From the NCBI GenBank assembly GCA_025924835.1, contig JAICHO010000007.1, positions 1 to 33,581 on the forward strand: 33,581 nt of DNA. The letters are read 5' to 3'. Made by a program: the position numbers and the translations under genes. The stretch is from Candidatus Saccharimonadota bacterium (GTDB taxonomy: Bacteria; Patescibacteriota; Saccharimonadia; Saccharimonadales; JAICHO01). Of the stretch, positions 1-7,846 are shown in pieces. Numbering within the stretch: position 1 is the stretch's first letter; each line of letters opens with the position of its first letter. Under the pieces are notes generated by a model, which was not told the origin of the DNA, made no database searches, and worked only from the letters and a program-made list of their open reading frames with translations.

Positions 1-1
1 C

Positions 2-1132
2 CCGCAATGGCAAAGTGTAGACAGCCCGCTGGCGTTTGCTATTGGCAAAGACATTTCCGGCGCGCCCATCATAGCCGACCTGGCCAAAATGCCGCATTTG
101 CTGGTGGCCGGCCAGACTAACTCCGGTAAATCAGTCATGATTAATGCGATATTGACCAGTTTGCTGTACCGCAATAGCCCCAGTGATCTTAAGCTTATTC
201 TGGTGGACCCCAAACATGTAGAGTTGACGCCTTATAACGATGTGCCGCACTTATTAACAGAGGTAATTACCGAACCCGAAAAGTGTATCAGCGCGCTCAA
301 ATGGGCAGTTGCCGAAATGGAACGGCGTTACCGCACCATGGCCGAAGCCAGATGCCGCAACATTGGCGAATACAACGCGCAGAAAAAAGAAGAAGGTATG
401 CCGTACATTGTGATTGTCATTGACGAGCTAGCCGACCTGATGATGATGGCTGCCCGCGACGTTGAATCGTTGATTGTACGAATTGCTCAGAAAGCCCGCG
501 CCGTTGGTATCCACCTAGTAGTGGCTACCCAGCGCCCCAGCGTTGATATTATTACGGGGCTAATTAAGGCTAACGTGCCAGCCAGGATTGCCTTTACCGT
601 CAACAGCCAGGTAGATTCGCGTACCATTATAGATATGATGGGCGCCGAAAAACTGCTGGGTATGGGTGACATGTTGTTTGCTACCTCCGATACGCCCAAG
701 CCACGGCGCGTTCAGGGGGCGCTAATCACCACCGAAGAGATCCAAAAGGTGACCGATTATCTGCGTATGCAGCGCCCGCCGCAGTACGATGACGAGGTTG
801 TCAGCCAGCCGGTACAGTTAAATGGCAAAGGTGGCATAGTGGCCGACTATGGCGGCCAAGATGCGGATGATGACATGTTCCGCGACGCGGTGCGGGCGGT
901 GATTGAGGGCAAAAAGGCCAGTACCAGCCTGCTACAGCGACGCCTGCGCATTGGCTATGGCCGGGCAGCACGGCTCATAGAAACCATGGAAGAGCAGGGC
1001 ATTATCAGCCATGCGGACGGCAACCGGCCCAGGGAAGTACTGGTGAGTAGTTTAGATGATGTTTATGGTAGCGCGGTGGGTGGTGATGCTGAAATATACG
1101 AAGAAAATTTTCCTGATACCGGTCAGGTGTAA
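2..1132 (+). CDS. ftsK: DNA translocase FtsK/SpoIIIE, C-terminal part (5' end outside window)
   Basis: The frame is open from base 2 (PQWQSVDSPLAFAIGKDISGAPIIADLAKMPHLLVAGQTNSGKS). Walker A is GQTNSGKS, Walker B is IVIVIDELADLM, and the C-terminal gamma winged helix is DAVRAVIEGKKASTSLLQRRLRIGYGRAARLIETMEEQGII. Confidence 0.95.
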   Translation, partial: PQWQSVDSPLAFAIGKDISGAPIIADLAKMPHLLVAGQTNSGKSVMINAILTSLLYRNSPSDLKLILVDPKHVELTPYNDVPHLLTEVITEPEKCISALKWAVAEMERRYRTMAEARCRNIGEYNAQKKEEGMPYIVIVIDELADLMMMAARDVESLIVRIAQKARAVGIHLVVATQRPSVDIITGLIKANVPARIAFTVNSQVDSRTIIDMMGAEKLLGMGDMLFATSDTPKPRRVQGALITTEEIQKVTDYLRMQRPPQYDDEVVSQPVQLNGKGGIVADYGGQDADDDMFRDAVRAVIEGKKASTSLLQRRLRIGYGRAARLIETMEEQGIISHADGNRPREVLVSSLDDVYGSAVGGDAEIYEENFPDTGQV

Positions 1133-1138
1133 AATCAT

Positions 1139-2803
1139 ATGCCAGCAAAAAAATCACCTACCAAATCTAAACAACCATGGCGCTCCCAAGCGCGGCGCAA
1201 GACAGTAGCCAGACGTAAGTCCGGGCTGCTGTTTATTTTGATCTTTGCCACCGTTGGTGGAGCCATGCTTTTGTTGACTCATGCCGCCGGCGACACCACA
1301 CCGGTGTATGAACTCTATAATTCGTCGCTTAATGATTACTTATATACCACTTCTAGCGCAGAAAAGGATAATGCTCAAAACCTAGGGTATAACTACCAGG
1401 GTATAAGTTTTTACGCCTGTTTGTCTTCGTCAGCGGGAGCGGTACCGATCTACCGTGTGTATAACGATACTTACTACGACCACTTTTATACATCTTCCGC
1501 GAATGAGCGGGACAATGCCCTTAATAATGGCTATCAGAACGAGGGCATAGGCTTCTATGGTTGTCCTCAGTCTAGATCGGATGCACTACCTGTCTATCGG
1601 TTGTACAATTCGGCGCGGACGCTCCACTATTACACCACGTCGGCTAATAACCGTGATTATGTCATGAATTACGGCTTTAGTTATGAGGGAATTGAATTTT
1701 ACGGTTCGACCGGCAATCCTGCTCCGGCGCCATCTCCATCACCTACTCCTTCTCCCACCCCCTCGCCATCTCCTTCTCCGTCACCTTCACCTTCACCCAC
1801 ACCTTCGCCAACTCCATCCCCGACGCCCTCATCCACTACGACTACGCCACCACCACCGGTTACGAGCGGCAATAGTCCACAGCCTACAACTTCTAACCGG
1901 CCGATACAGGGTGGGGGAACACCCAAAACCAAGCCAATTACGGTAGCGCCAGCTGGACCGGATACGGCGCCACCAAGCAAGCCGACGGACTTTGCCGCGC
2001 ATAGTGACGAGCAAGGGGTCAGTATTGATTTAAGCTGGACGGCATCACAAGATAATTCCGGGGCGGTAAACTACCAGCTTGAACGTTCGACTGACCAACA
2101 GTCATGGCAGAGTCTTTCCGAGAACAAGTCGGATACAGCCTATGCTGATCTGGACGTTAGCTTTAATACGCATTACTTTTACCGTGTCAGGGCCTCCGAC
2201 GCGGCAGGTAATAAGTCCGATTATGCAACGGCCGATGCCACCACAGCCGGCTTTAGTGGTAACGCCTCACCGGATAAGGATCTTACGCTGACGGATGATG
2301 AAAATCATATTAAAGCTACACTACCTGCCGGCGCTTTATCGGATGTTGCCAGTTGTGCCATAGAGACCGGCACATTTAAAGATATCAATGCCGAGCCGCA
2401 TGGCTATACAACCGTCAGCGGCCCATTCCAGATTTTGTGCAAGAAAACCGATAACTCTGTTATATCCAGCTTCAATAAGCCCGTCGCTATAGAGTGGACT
2501 ATTACGCCGCCCAAAAATGTCGCCGGCGCTTTGGAGTATTACGGCAGTGACGGCAAGTTATACAAGCTGGCCATAAAGTCGCATGATACCAAATCACACA
2601 CCGATACCTTTACATTGGATAAGGGGACGACCTTTGTAGCGCTTGGCAAAGTCAAGCACACCTCTATCTGGGTCAGGATATTAGAAGTGATGGTAGTCAT
2701 CATACTGATTGTCGGGGCGGTGCTAGCCTTTTTGTACCGCCGTTACCGTAAACAGCAGCAATCAGTCTACGACGATTACATACACAAAATGCGCGGCGTG
2801 TAA
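1139..2803 (+). CDS. Membrane-anchored surface protein: three DUF5648-like repeats, Pro/Ser/Thr-rich linker, fibronectin type III-like domain, C-terminal TM
   Basis: N-terminal TM (LLFILIFATVGGAMLLL). Three repeats of about 44 aa of the form PVYxLYNxxxxxHxYTTSxxxRDxxxNxGYxxEGIxFYGC, then a PSPTPSP linker, an FN3-like segment (APPSKPTDFAAHSDEQGVSIDLSWTASQDNSG...YFYRVRASDAAGNKS) and a C-terminal TM with basic tail. Confidence 0.8.
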   Translation: MPAKKSPTKSKQPWRSQARRKTVARRKSGLLFILIFATVGGAMLLLTHAAGDTTPVYELYNSSLNDYLYTTSSAEKDNAQNLGYNYQGISFYACLSSSAGAVPIYRVYNDTYYDHFYTSSANERDNALNNGYQNEGIGFYGCPQSRSDALPVYRLYNSARTLHYYTTSANNRDYVMNYGFSYEGIEFYGSTGNPAPAPSPSPTPSPTPSPSPSPSPSPSPTPSPTPSPTPSSTTTTPPPPVTSGNSPQPTTSNRPIQGGGTPKTKPITVAPAGPDTAPPSKPTDFAAHSDEQGVSIDLSWTASQDNSGAVNYQLERSTDQQSWQSLSENKSDTAYADLDVSFNTHYFYRVRASDAAGNKSDYATADATTAGFSGNASPDKDLTLTDDENHIKATLPAGALSDVASCAIETGTFKDINAEPHGYTTVSGPFQILCKKTDNSVISSFNKPVAIEWTITPPKNVAGALEYYGSDGKLYKLAIKSHDTKSHTDTFTLDKGTTFVALGKVKHTSIWVRILEVMVVIILIVGAVLAFLYRRYRKQQQSVYDDYIHKMRGV

Positions 2804-2882
2804 GAGATAGTTAGGATTAGGTTCTATAGACTAAAGACTAATAATATGATATTAGTATAGTATTGTTGTTTAGGAGATATTA

Positions 2883-3392
2883 ATGGGAGTTACGACTGCT
2901 ATTGCCGAGCGCACAGGGTCTACATCGCGCCGGTCGGGCACACGATTGGGCACGGCACTTTTGATGCTGGTTTTGTTAACAGGCTGTTCAGGGGGGCGTC
3001 AGGGAAGTGGTGAAGCTGTGGCGCCAGAAGCTACTTCTACCACTCTCCAAATTCCTGGGTATATTGGAGGTTGCCAGCCCTTTGAGGTGATCACCCAGGA
3101 CAGGTGGGATCCCCGAGGTGCCGCAATTCGGGATTCACCAGACATACACGCAGAGCAGGTTGGCGGTTTTAAAGGCAATATACATATTCAGGTTGACGGT
3201 TGGGTAGAGGCCAAAGAAGCATATCCTCTAAACCCAGACCCGTATAAAGGCGAGCAATGGTACCACTTTGTTGGCGGCGGCTGGATGACCCGGGCAGCGC
3301 TCCGCTCCGAAGAAACCAAGTACGATAAATACGCACCAGACGGTGGTCTGTTACCAGCACTGCCACCCGAATGCCGACTTACCCCTCAGTAA
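2883..3392 (+). CDS. Putative lipoprotein with SH3-like domain
   Basis: Signal peptide with lipobox-like LLTGC. The segment AIRDSPDIHAEQVGGFKGNIHIQVDGWVEA...WYHFVGGGWMTRAALR resembles a bacterial SH3 domain. Upstream SD aggag at about 2872. Confidence 0.65.
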   Translation: MGVTTAIAERTGSTSRRSGTRLGTALLMLVLLTGCSGGRQGSGEAVAPEATSTTLQIPGYIGGCQPFEVITQDRWDPRGAAIRDSPDIHAEQVGGFKGNIHIQVDGWVEAKEAYPLNPDPYKGEQWYHFVGGGWMTRAALRSEETKYDKYAPDGGLLPALPPECRLTPQ

Positions 3393-3422
3393 ACTGTGAT
3401 AGAGTCGTGTTGAAGTGATAGC

Positions 3423-4169
3423 CTACGCAGCTAGCAGTAAGTCAGAGGGCACTCGTGGGACAATTGCCCCATGCTGGATTCGGCCATGCAAAGAGCGCGC
3501 AGTAGCCAGCCGGGCTGCCGGAATAATACGGTCTTGGGCGGGAACCTGAGAAATAAAATCAGACACTTTCTTCCAGCCTTTCAGGCGTGCGTTAAGCTCG
3601 CTAAGCCAATATTCGCTGTTAACTCTTTCCTCAATCGGATTTTCTCCCCGTTGGCTAACAGGTGTGATGCCGTCTATCCAGCCTAGCACGCGCCTAGTCG
3701 TATGTTTCTTTGTATCGTAATCAATCCGTGCCTGGTCTACCTCCACTGCGCCCTGCAGTAACATGCTGGCGACTTTCCAGGCAAAGTTCCGGCGCCTCAT
3801 GACTTCAATTGAGGGAGGCGGAGGGGGCGTCATGACTTCCTCTATCCACATGTGTAAGACCCGCGGAACGTAAGCGATCTGTGGAGTAGAGTTTCTGAAC
3901 TCGTGGATTGTCCCTGAATCAGGAGAAGGCTGGCTGGCGGCTAATTTTCTCCAATACTCCTCTGTCCAGTAAATATGGTGCTTATCCCTTGTTGAAAGAT
4001 CCGATGGGGTTAGCATGTCGGGGAAGGTTCGTACGGCTAATTCAAAAGTGGCATCAATATCAGCAATACCACGCTCATCAAGCGGAGTCGCAAATTTTCC
4101 GGTTTGGTAGTCATAAAGGCGCGCAAGGGGTTCTGGTAGTTCGGGTGATAAAAGCGCTGCCCTCATCAT
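3423..4169 (-). CDS. Hypothetical protein
   Basis: Single long ORF of 248 aa with no better ORF on the other strand. No family recognised. Confidence 0.6.
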   Translation of the reverse strand: MMRAALLSPELPEPLARLYDYQTGKFATPLDERGIADIDATFELAVRTFPDMLTPSDLSTRDKHHIYWTEEYWRKLAASQPSPDSGTIHEFRNSTPQIAYVPRVLHMWIEEVMTPPPPPSIEVMRRRNFAWKVASMLLQGAVEVDQARIDYDTKKHTTRRVLGWIDGITPVSQRGENPIEERVNSEYWLSELNARLKGWKKVSDFISQVPAQDRIIPAARLATARSLHGRIQHGAIVPRVPSDLLLAA

Positions 4170-4266
4170 GTACGTTACGCTTCTTTACCATTAGCATTCA
4201 TCGTTAACCGTATTGTGTCGTATTACACGATAGCGCGTCAAGTTAATTTGCCTAATATATGTATAG

Positions 4267-4295
4267 TTGACTAACAGGGGTGGATAAGATATACT
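4267..4295 (+). promoter_or_regulatory. Sigma70-type promoter of rpsF-ssb-rpsR
   Basis: TTGACT (4267-4272), 17-nt spacer, TATACT (4290-4295). Confidence 0.8.
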
Positions 4296-4314
4296 TAGCG
4301 GGTTATAAACCTTA

Positions 4315-4340
4315 GCTCACGGCCAAAAGGGCGCGTGGGC
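4315..4340 (+). promoter_or_regulatory. Leader hairpin in the rpsF 5' UTR (candidate S6:S18 autoregulatory structure)
   Basis: GCTCACG...CGTGGGC forms a 7-bp stem and GCC/GGC an inner stem. It sits between the promoter and the SD (GGAGG at 4351). Confidence 0.5.
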
Positions 4341-4359
4341 TTTAACCAAAGGAGGATCC

Positions 4360-4746
4360 TTGAATCAGTACGAAATTGCCGTATTGTATCACCCTGACCT
4401 GGAAGTGGACTTGTCCAAAGCCGAGGAAAAGGTAACCAAAATCATCACCGGCAACGGTGGTAAAATTGTCAAAACCGATAACTGGGGCAAGCGCAAGCTG
4501 GCGTACATTATCAAAAAACAAGAGTTCGCGGTATATGTTTTTTATACCGTGGATATCCCTGGTGACGGGGTCAAGAAAGTAGAGAATACGCTTAATATTA
4601 CCGACGAGGTAATACGCTATCTCATTGTCCGACCGGATCTGAAAAAGATTGCCAAGGCCGAGGCTGACAAGGCCGAAAAGGCCAAGAAAGCCGCCGAACG
4701 CGGTGACCGTGGCGACGACAAAGACGAAGAAGACGAAAAAGAGTAG
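4360..4746 (+). CDS. rpsF: 30S ribosomal protein S6 (TTG start)
   Basis: MNQYEIAVLYHPDLEVDLSKAEEKVTKIITGNGGKIVKTDNWGKRKLAYIIKKQEFAVYVFYTVD is typical S6. SD GGAGG lies just upstream of the TTG. Confidence 0.95.
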   Translation: MNQYEIAVLYHPDLEVDLSKAEEKVTKIITGNGGKIVKTDNWGKRKLAYIIKKQEFAVYVFYTVDIPGDGVKKVENTLNITDEVIRYLIVRPDLKKIAKAEADKAEKAKKAAERGDRGDDKDEEDEKE

Positions 4747-4771
4747 AATAGGATTATAAGGAGTATTTGAC

Positions 4772-5239
4772 ATGGCACGAAGCGTAAACCAAGTAATTCT
4801 GATGGGTAATCTAACCCGTGATCCGGAAGTCCGCCAAACCCCTAACGGCCAGAGTGTTTGCAGCTTTAGCTTGGCACTAAACCGCGCCTACAAAGATAAC
4901 AGTGGCGAATGGAAAGAAGTCACTGACTATATTGATGTGGTGGCGTGGGGACCGCTGGGCGAGCGTGTCGGGCAATATCTGGCAAAAGGCCGCCGCGCCT
5001 TGGTGCAGGGACGCCTGCAAAGTCGCAGCTGGGAACAAGACGGCCAAAAACGCAACAAAGTAGAAGTACTGGCTAATGATGTTACTTTTCTGGATAGTCG
5101 TGGTGGTAGTGAGGGCGGTAGCGATAATGCGCCGGTTTCTGACGATGCGCCTAAACCTGCTAAGAAGCCAAAGGCTGATGACATCGTTATTGAAGATATC
5201 GGTGACGAACCGATTAATTTAGACGATATTCCGTTTTAA
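4772..5239 (+). CDS. ssb: Single-stranded DNA-binding protein
   Basis: MARSVNQVILMGNLTRDPEVRQTPNGQSVCSFSLALNRAY... OB fold, with acidic C-terminal tail ending DDIPF. Confidence 0.96.
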   Translation: MARSVNQVILMGNLTRDPEVRQTPNGQSVCSFSLALNRAYKDNSGEWKEVTDYIDVVAWGPLGERVGQYLAKGRRALVQGRLQSRSWEQDGQKRNKVEVLANDVTFLDSRGGSEGGSDNAPVSDDAPKPAKKPKADDIVIEDIGDEPINLDDIPF

Positions 5240-5243
5240 AACC

Positions 5244-5311
5244 ATGAGACACCTGGAAGGTTTCTCATCGCGCGGGCAAAATGGAATACATTTTGTCCGG
5301 CTGCTTTTCCC
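5244..5311 (+). repeat. Two-hairpin dispersed repeat, copy 1
   Basis: Hairpin 1 ATGAGAcACCT-GGA-AGGTtTCTCAT, then CATCGCGCGGG, then CAAAATG-GAATA-CATTTTG and CCGGCTGCTTTTCC. Shared with copies at 7733-7812 (-) and 26865-26931. Confidence 0.75.
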
Positions 5312-5374
5312 GAAAACCACTGACCATTAACGAATAAGAAGGAATTTAAGTTTAAGAAGTAAGGAGAATATTTT

Positions 5375-5578
5375 ATGGCGAAGATTTTTAAACACCGAAC
5401 AGACGTAGCGTATTTTGACTACAAGGACTTTAAGACCTTGCAGCGCTATGTAAATGGCTTCGGTCAGATTGAAAGCCGCAAAAAAACCGGCCTGAAAGAG
5501 CACGAGCAGCGCCGGTTGGCTATAGCTATCAAGCGTGCCCGACATATCGCGTTGCTGCCATTTGTTGCCAGCAACTAG
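5375..5578 (+). CDS. rpsR: 30S ribosomal protein S18
   Basis: 67 aa, DYKDFKTLQRYVNGFGQIESRKKTGLKEHEQRRLAIAIKRARHIALLPFV. Canonical position after ssb. Confidence 0.95.
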   Translation: MAKIFKHRTDVAYFDYKDFKTLQRYVNGFGQIESRKKTGLKEHEQRRLAIAIKRARHIALLPFVASN

Positions 5579-5649
5579 GGCAACAAATTACCAAATAAGT
5601 AAGGCAAGGCTGGGATTTTCCATACCTGCCATGAATGAAAGGAGCATTG

Positions 5650-6213
5650 ATGGCACTTGGGCCAACAGATCTAAAAAAGGGACAGGTTTTTCAATTGGAC
5701 GGAGTACCGTACCGTGTGGTGGAATACGGGCAGAAGGTTATGGGTCGCGGCGGATCGATTGTGAATGTTAAGATCAAAAGCCTGACGGACGGTAAGGTTT
5801 TGGATAAGACCTTTAAGGGAAACGAATCGATTGAGCCGGCTGATATTACCAATAAAAATGTCCAATACCTGTATAACGACGGCACAACGTTCTTTTTTAT
5901 GGACGAAGTGTCATATGAGCAGTTTGAATTGCCGGCCAGTGATATGGCTGACAAGGTGGGTTATATGAAAGAGGGTGATACCGTCCAGGCCCAGCTGTTT
6001 GACGGCCGGGTGATTAATATTGAGTTGCCCAAAAACCTGCCACTTAAAGTTACTTATACTGAAGATGCGGTTAAAGGCGACACCAGCTCATCAATAACCA
6101 AGGACGCCACCTTGGAAACCGGCATCAAAATCCGCGTACCCGCGTTCGTAAAAACCGGTGATGTCATAAGCGTTGACACTGCCACCGGTGCCTACCGCGA
6201 GCGGGTAAAATAG
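5650..6213 (+). CDS. efp: Elongation factor P
   Basis: KKGQVFQLDGVPYRVVEYGQKVMGRGGSIVNVKIKSLTDGKVLDKTFKGNE... ATG at 5650 has SD GGAG at 5641, so it is preferred over the ORF-track start at 5635. Confidence 0.94.
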   Translation: MALGPTDLKKGQVFQLDGVPYRVVEYGQKVMGRGGSIVNVKIKSLTDGKVLDKTFKGNESIEPADITNKNVQYLYNDGTTFFFMDEVSYEQFELPASDMADKVGYMKEGDTVQAQLFDGRVINIELPKNLPLKVTYTEDAVKGDTSSSITKDATLETGIKIRVPAFVKTGDVISVDTATGAYRERVK

Positions 6214-6219
6214 GCAAAT

Positions 6220-6996
6220 ATGTCTGCATCTGGTGAATTTATTGAATCAGCAGTTGAGCAATATGGCATTACTGGCGGCCAAGAGCTTTGCGCAACCATA
6301 CTGAATAGCGTTGATTTCGCCGGACATTATCATGACCTAAGGTGGCCTTTACAAACGATTAAACTTGGATTCAGTTCATGGCCAGATCGCGATGAGGGAG
6401 GAGTTCCGATGCTTCCTGTCATAGGAATTTCGGATGGATATTACGGTTTTGGCATGATGTTCAATACAGCATATCCACTAGAAGTGTTAAAGCTTGGTGT
6501 TAGGCCGATTGCGGTACACGAGACTTCACATGTAGCACAGTTCCAGGAGGGATGGTTAAGTGGAGAGTATGCCAAGGGCGGGCAAGGCTTTACTTTTTTA
6601 AAGTATGTATTTAATGAAGGGGCAGCGGATTGGCATGCAAGCCGTTGTCAAAGTAGGTTATACGGCTCGTTGGTGAGCGTTGCTTTGCATCACCCCAAAT
6701 CTCCTAATATTGGACTTGATGTAGCGGCTGAGTTGGCTCATATATCTACGATAGGAACTGATTTTCCAACAAGTGAGCTTGTTGATTATTTGCAAGGTGA
6801 TCCTGATTGTCCAAAAAAAGGTTATAGGCTTGGTTTGTACATAGTACAAAAAGCACTTGCCTTAAAGTTAGTCAAAGCAACAGAGTTGGTAAGCATGACT
6901 AACTTAATGGTGCAGTCTGCTTGCGAAACTATACTCTCGGCCATAGAAGCGTCAAAACCCTCAGGAGTATCACCAAGTGGTGAAGCAACGGCTTGA
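6220..6996 (+). CDS. Predicted HExxH zinc metallopeptidase (DUF2268-like)
   Basis: PIAVHETSHVAQF followed by FLKYVFNEGAADWHASR, i.e. HExxH with a downstream E in an EGxAD/E context, as in gluzincin-type predicted proteases. Confidence 0.6.
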   Translation: MSASGEFIESAVEQYGITGGQELCATILNSVDFAGHYHDLRWPLQTIKLGFSSWPDRDEGGVPMLPVIGISDGYYGFGMMFNTAYPLEVLKLGVRPIAVHETSHVAQFQEGWLSGEYAKGGQGFTFLKYVFNEGAADWHASRCQSRLYGSLVSVALHHPKSPNIGLDVAAELAHISTIGTDFPTSELVDYLQGDPDCPKKGYRLGLYIVQKALALKLVKATELVSMTNLMVQSACETILSAIEASKPSGVSPSGEATA

Positions 6997-7705
6997 TAAG
7001 GAACTCATGCGGCGGGGGCTGGTGGCGTCGCGTAGCCAAGCGGAGGATATTATTCGGCGCGGGTTTGTGACGGTTAGGGACACGCCTATTACCAAGACCG
7101 GATTTTTAGTTGATGAAATAACGCCAATCAAAATTAAATCCCGTGTTAGTTTTGTGTCACGGGCAGGGGAGAAGCTATATTCCGTTATTAGTGCGTTAGA
7201 CCTCAACTTTAAAGACAAAGTAGTACTTGACGTCGGATCATCCACGGGTGGCTTTACGGACCTAGCCCTGCGGGAAGGTGCCAGTAGAGTAATTGCCGTA
7301 GATGTTGGTACCGACCAGATGCATCCGCTACTGCGCCAAGATGTGCGCATTGAGCTGCATGAAAAGACGGATATACGTGATTTCAAAACGACCCAGCATG
7401 TAGACATAGTCGTTGTTGATGTGTCCTTCATCTCTTTGCGTGAAATTTTGCCTGCCGTAAAAGCGTTAATATCTCCTAAAACCCAAGTAGTGGCTATGGT
7501 GAAACCGCAATTTGAAGCCGGCCAAGGGGCCAAGCACAAAGGGGTAATAAAAAACGACCACATGCGCCGGGAAATTTTAAAAGATTTTGAACTATGGGTA
7601 CAGAATGTGTTCGTTATTGTATCCAAAGCCGACTCAGAAGTAGCGGGCGCCAAAGGCAACCGCGAACGTTTTTATTTGCTCACAGCCTTGGGCCCGAATC
7701 GTTAG
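6977..7705 (+). CDS. tlyA: TlyA family rRNA 2'-O-methyltransferase (S4 domain + FtsJ-like)
   Basis: MVKQRLDKELMRRGLVASRSQAEDIIRRGFVTV (S4) and VVLDVGSSTGGFTDLALREGASRVIAVDVGTDQM (SAM motif). GTG start, overlapping the upstream ORF by about 20 nt. Confidence 0.92.
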   Translation: MVKQRLDKELMRRGLVASRSQAEDIIRRGFVTVRDTPITKTGFLVDEITPIKIKSRVSFVSRAGEKLYSVISALDLNFKDKVVLDVGSSTGGFTDLALREGASRVIAVDVGTDQMHPLLRQDVRIELHEKTDIRDFKTTQHVDIVVVDVSFISLREILPAVKALISPKTQVVAMVKPQFEAGQGAKHKGVIKNDHMRREILKDFELWVQNVFVIVSKADSEVAGAKGNRERFYLLTALGPNR

Positions 7706-7732
7706 CCTGAAATATTATTCTTGCCCGAAATA

Positions 7733-7812
7733 GGGAAAAGAGCAGCGTGGGCAAAATGTATTTCATTTTGCCGGAGCGATGACGGGGTCCCCATAAAACC
7801 TGTTTTATGGGG
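7733..7812 (-). repeat. Two-hairpin dispersed repeat, copy 2 (inverted)
   Basis: Perfect CCCCATAAAAC-CT-GTTTTATGGGG (7789-7812). CAAAATG-TATTT-CATTTTG (7752-7770). The reverse complement matches copies 1 and 3 over TCATCGC..C..CAAAATG.AATACATTTTG....GCTGCT.TTTCC. Confidence 0.75.
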
Positions 7813-7846
7813 TAAGGTGAGAAAAACCGCAGATTTGTCTCATGGT

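Noticed and set aside
1683-1980. Overlapping ORFs 1683-1946 (+) and 1699-1980 (-) with Leu/His- or Gly/Val-rich translations
   Set aside because: Both are alternate-frame readings of the low-complexity PSPTPSP tract.
4342-4773. 143-aa minus-strand ORF opposite rpsF
   Set aside because: Antisense of the S6 gene. The Phe/Leu-rich translation is the complement of its Lys/Glu-rich tail.
6970-7659. 229-aa minus-strand ORF opposite tlyA
   Set aside because: Shadow ORF. The plus strand carries a recognisable TlyA protein, while the antisense translation is Ser/Thr/Arg-rich without motifs.
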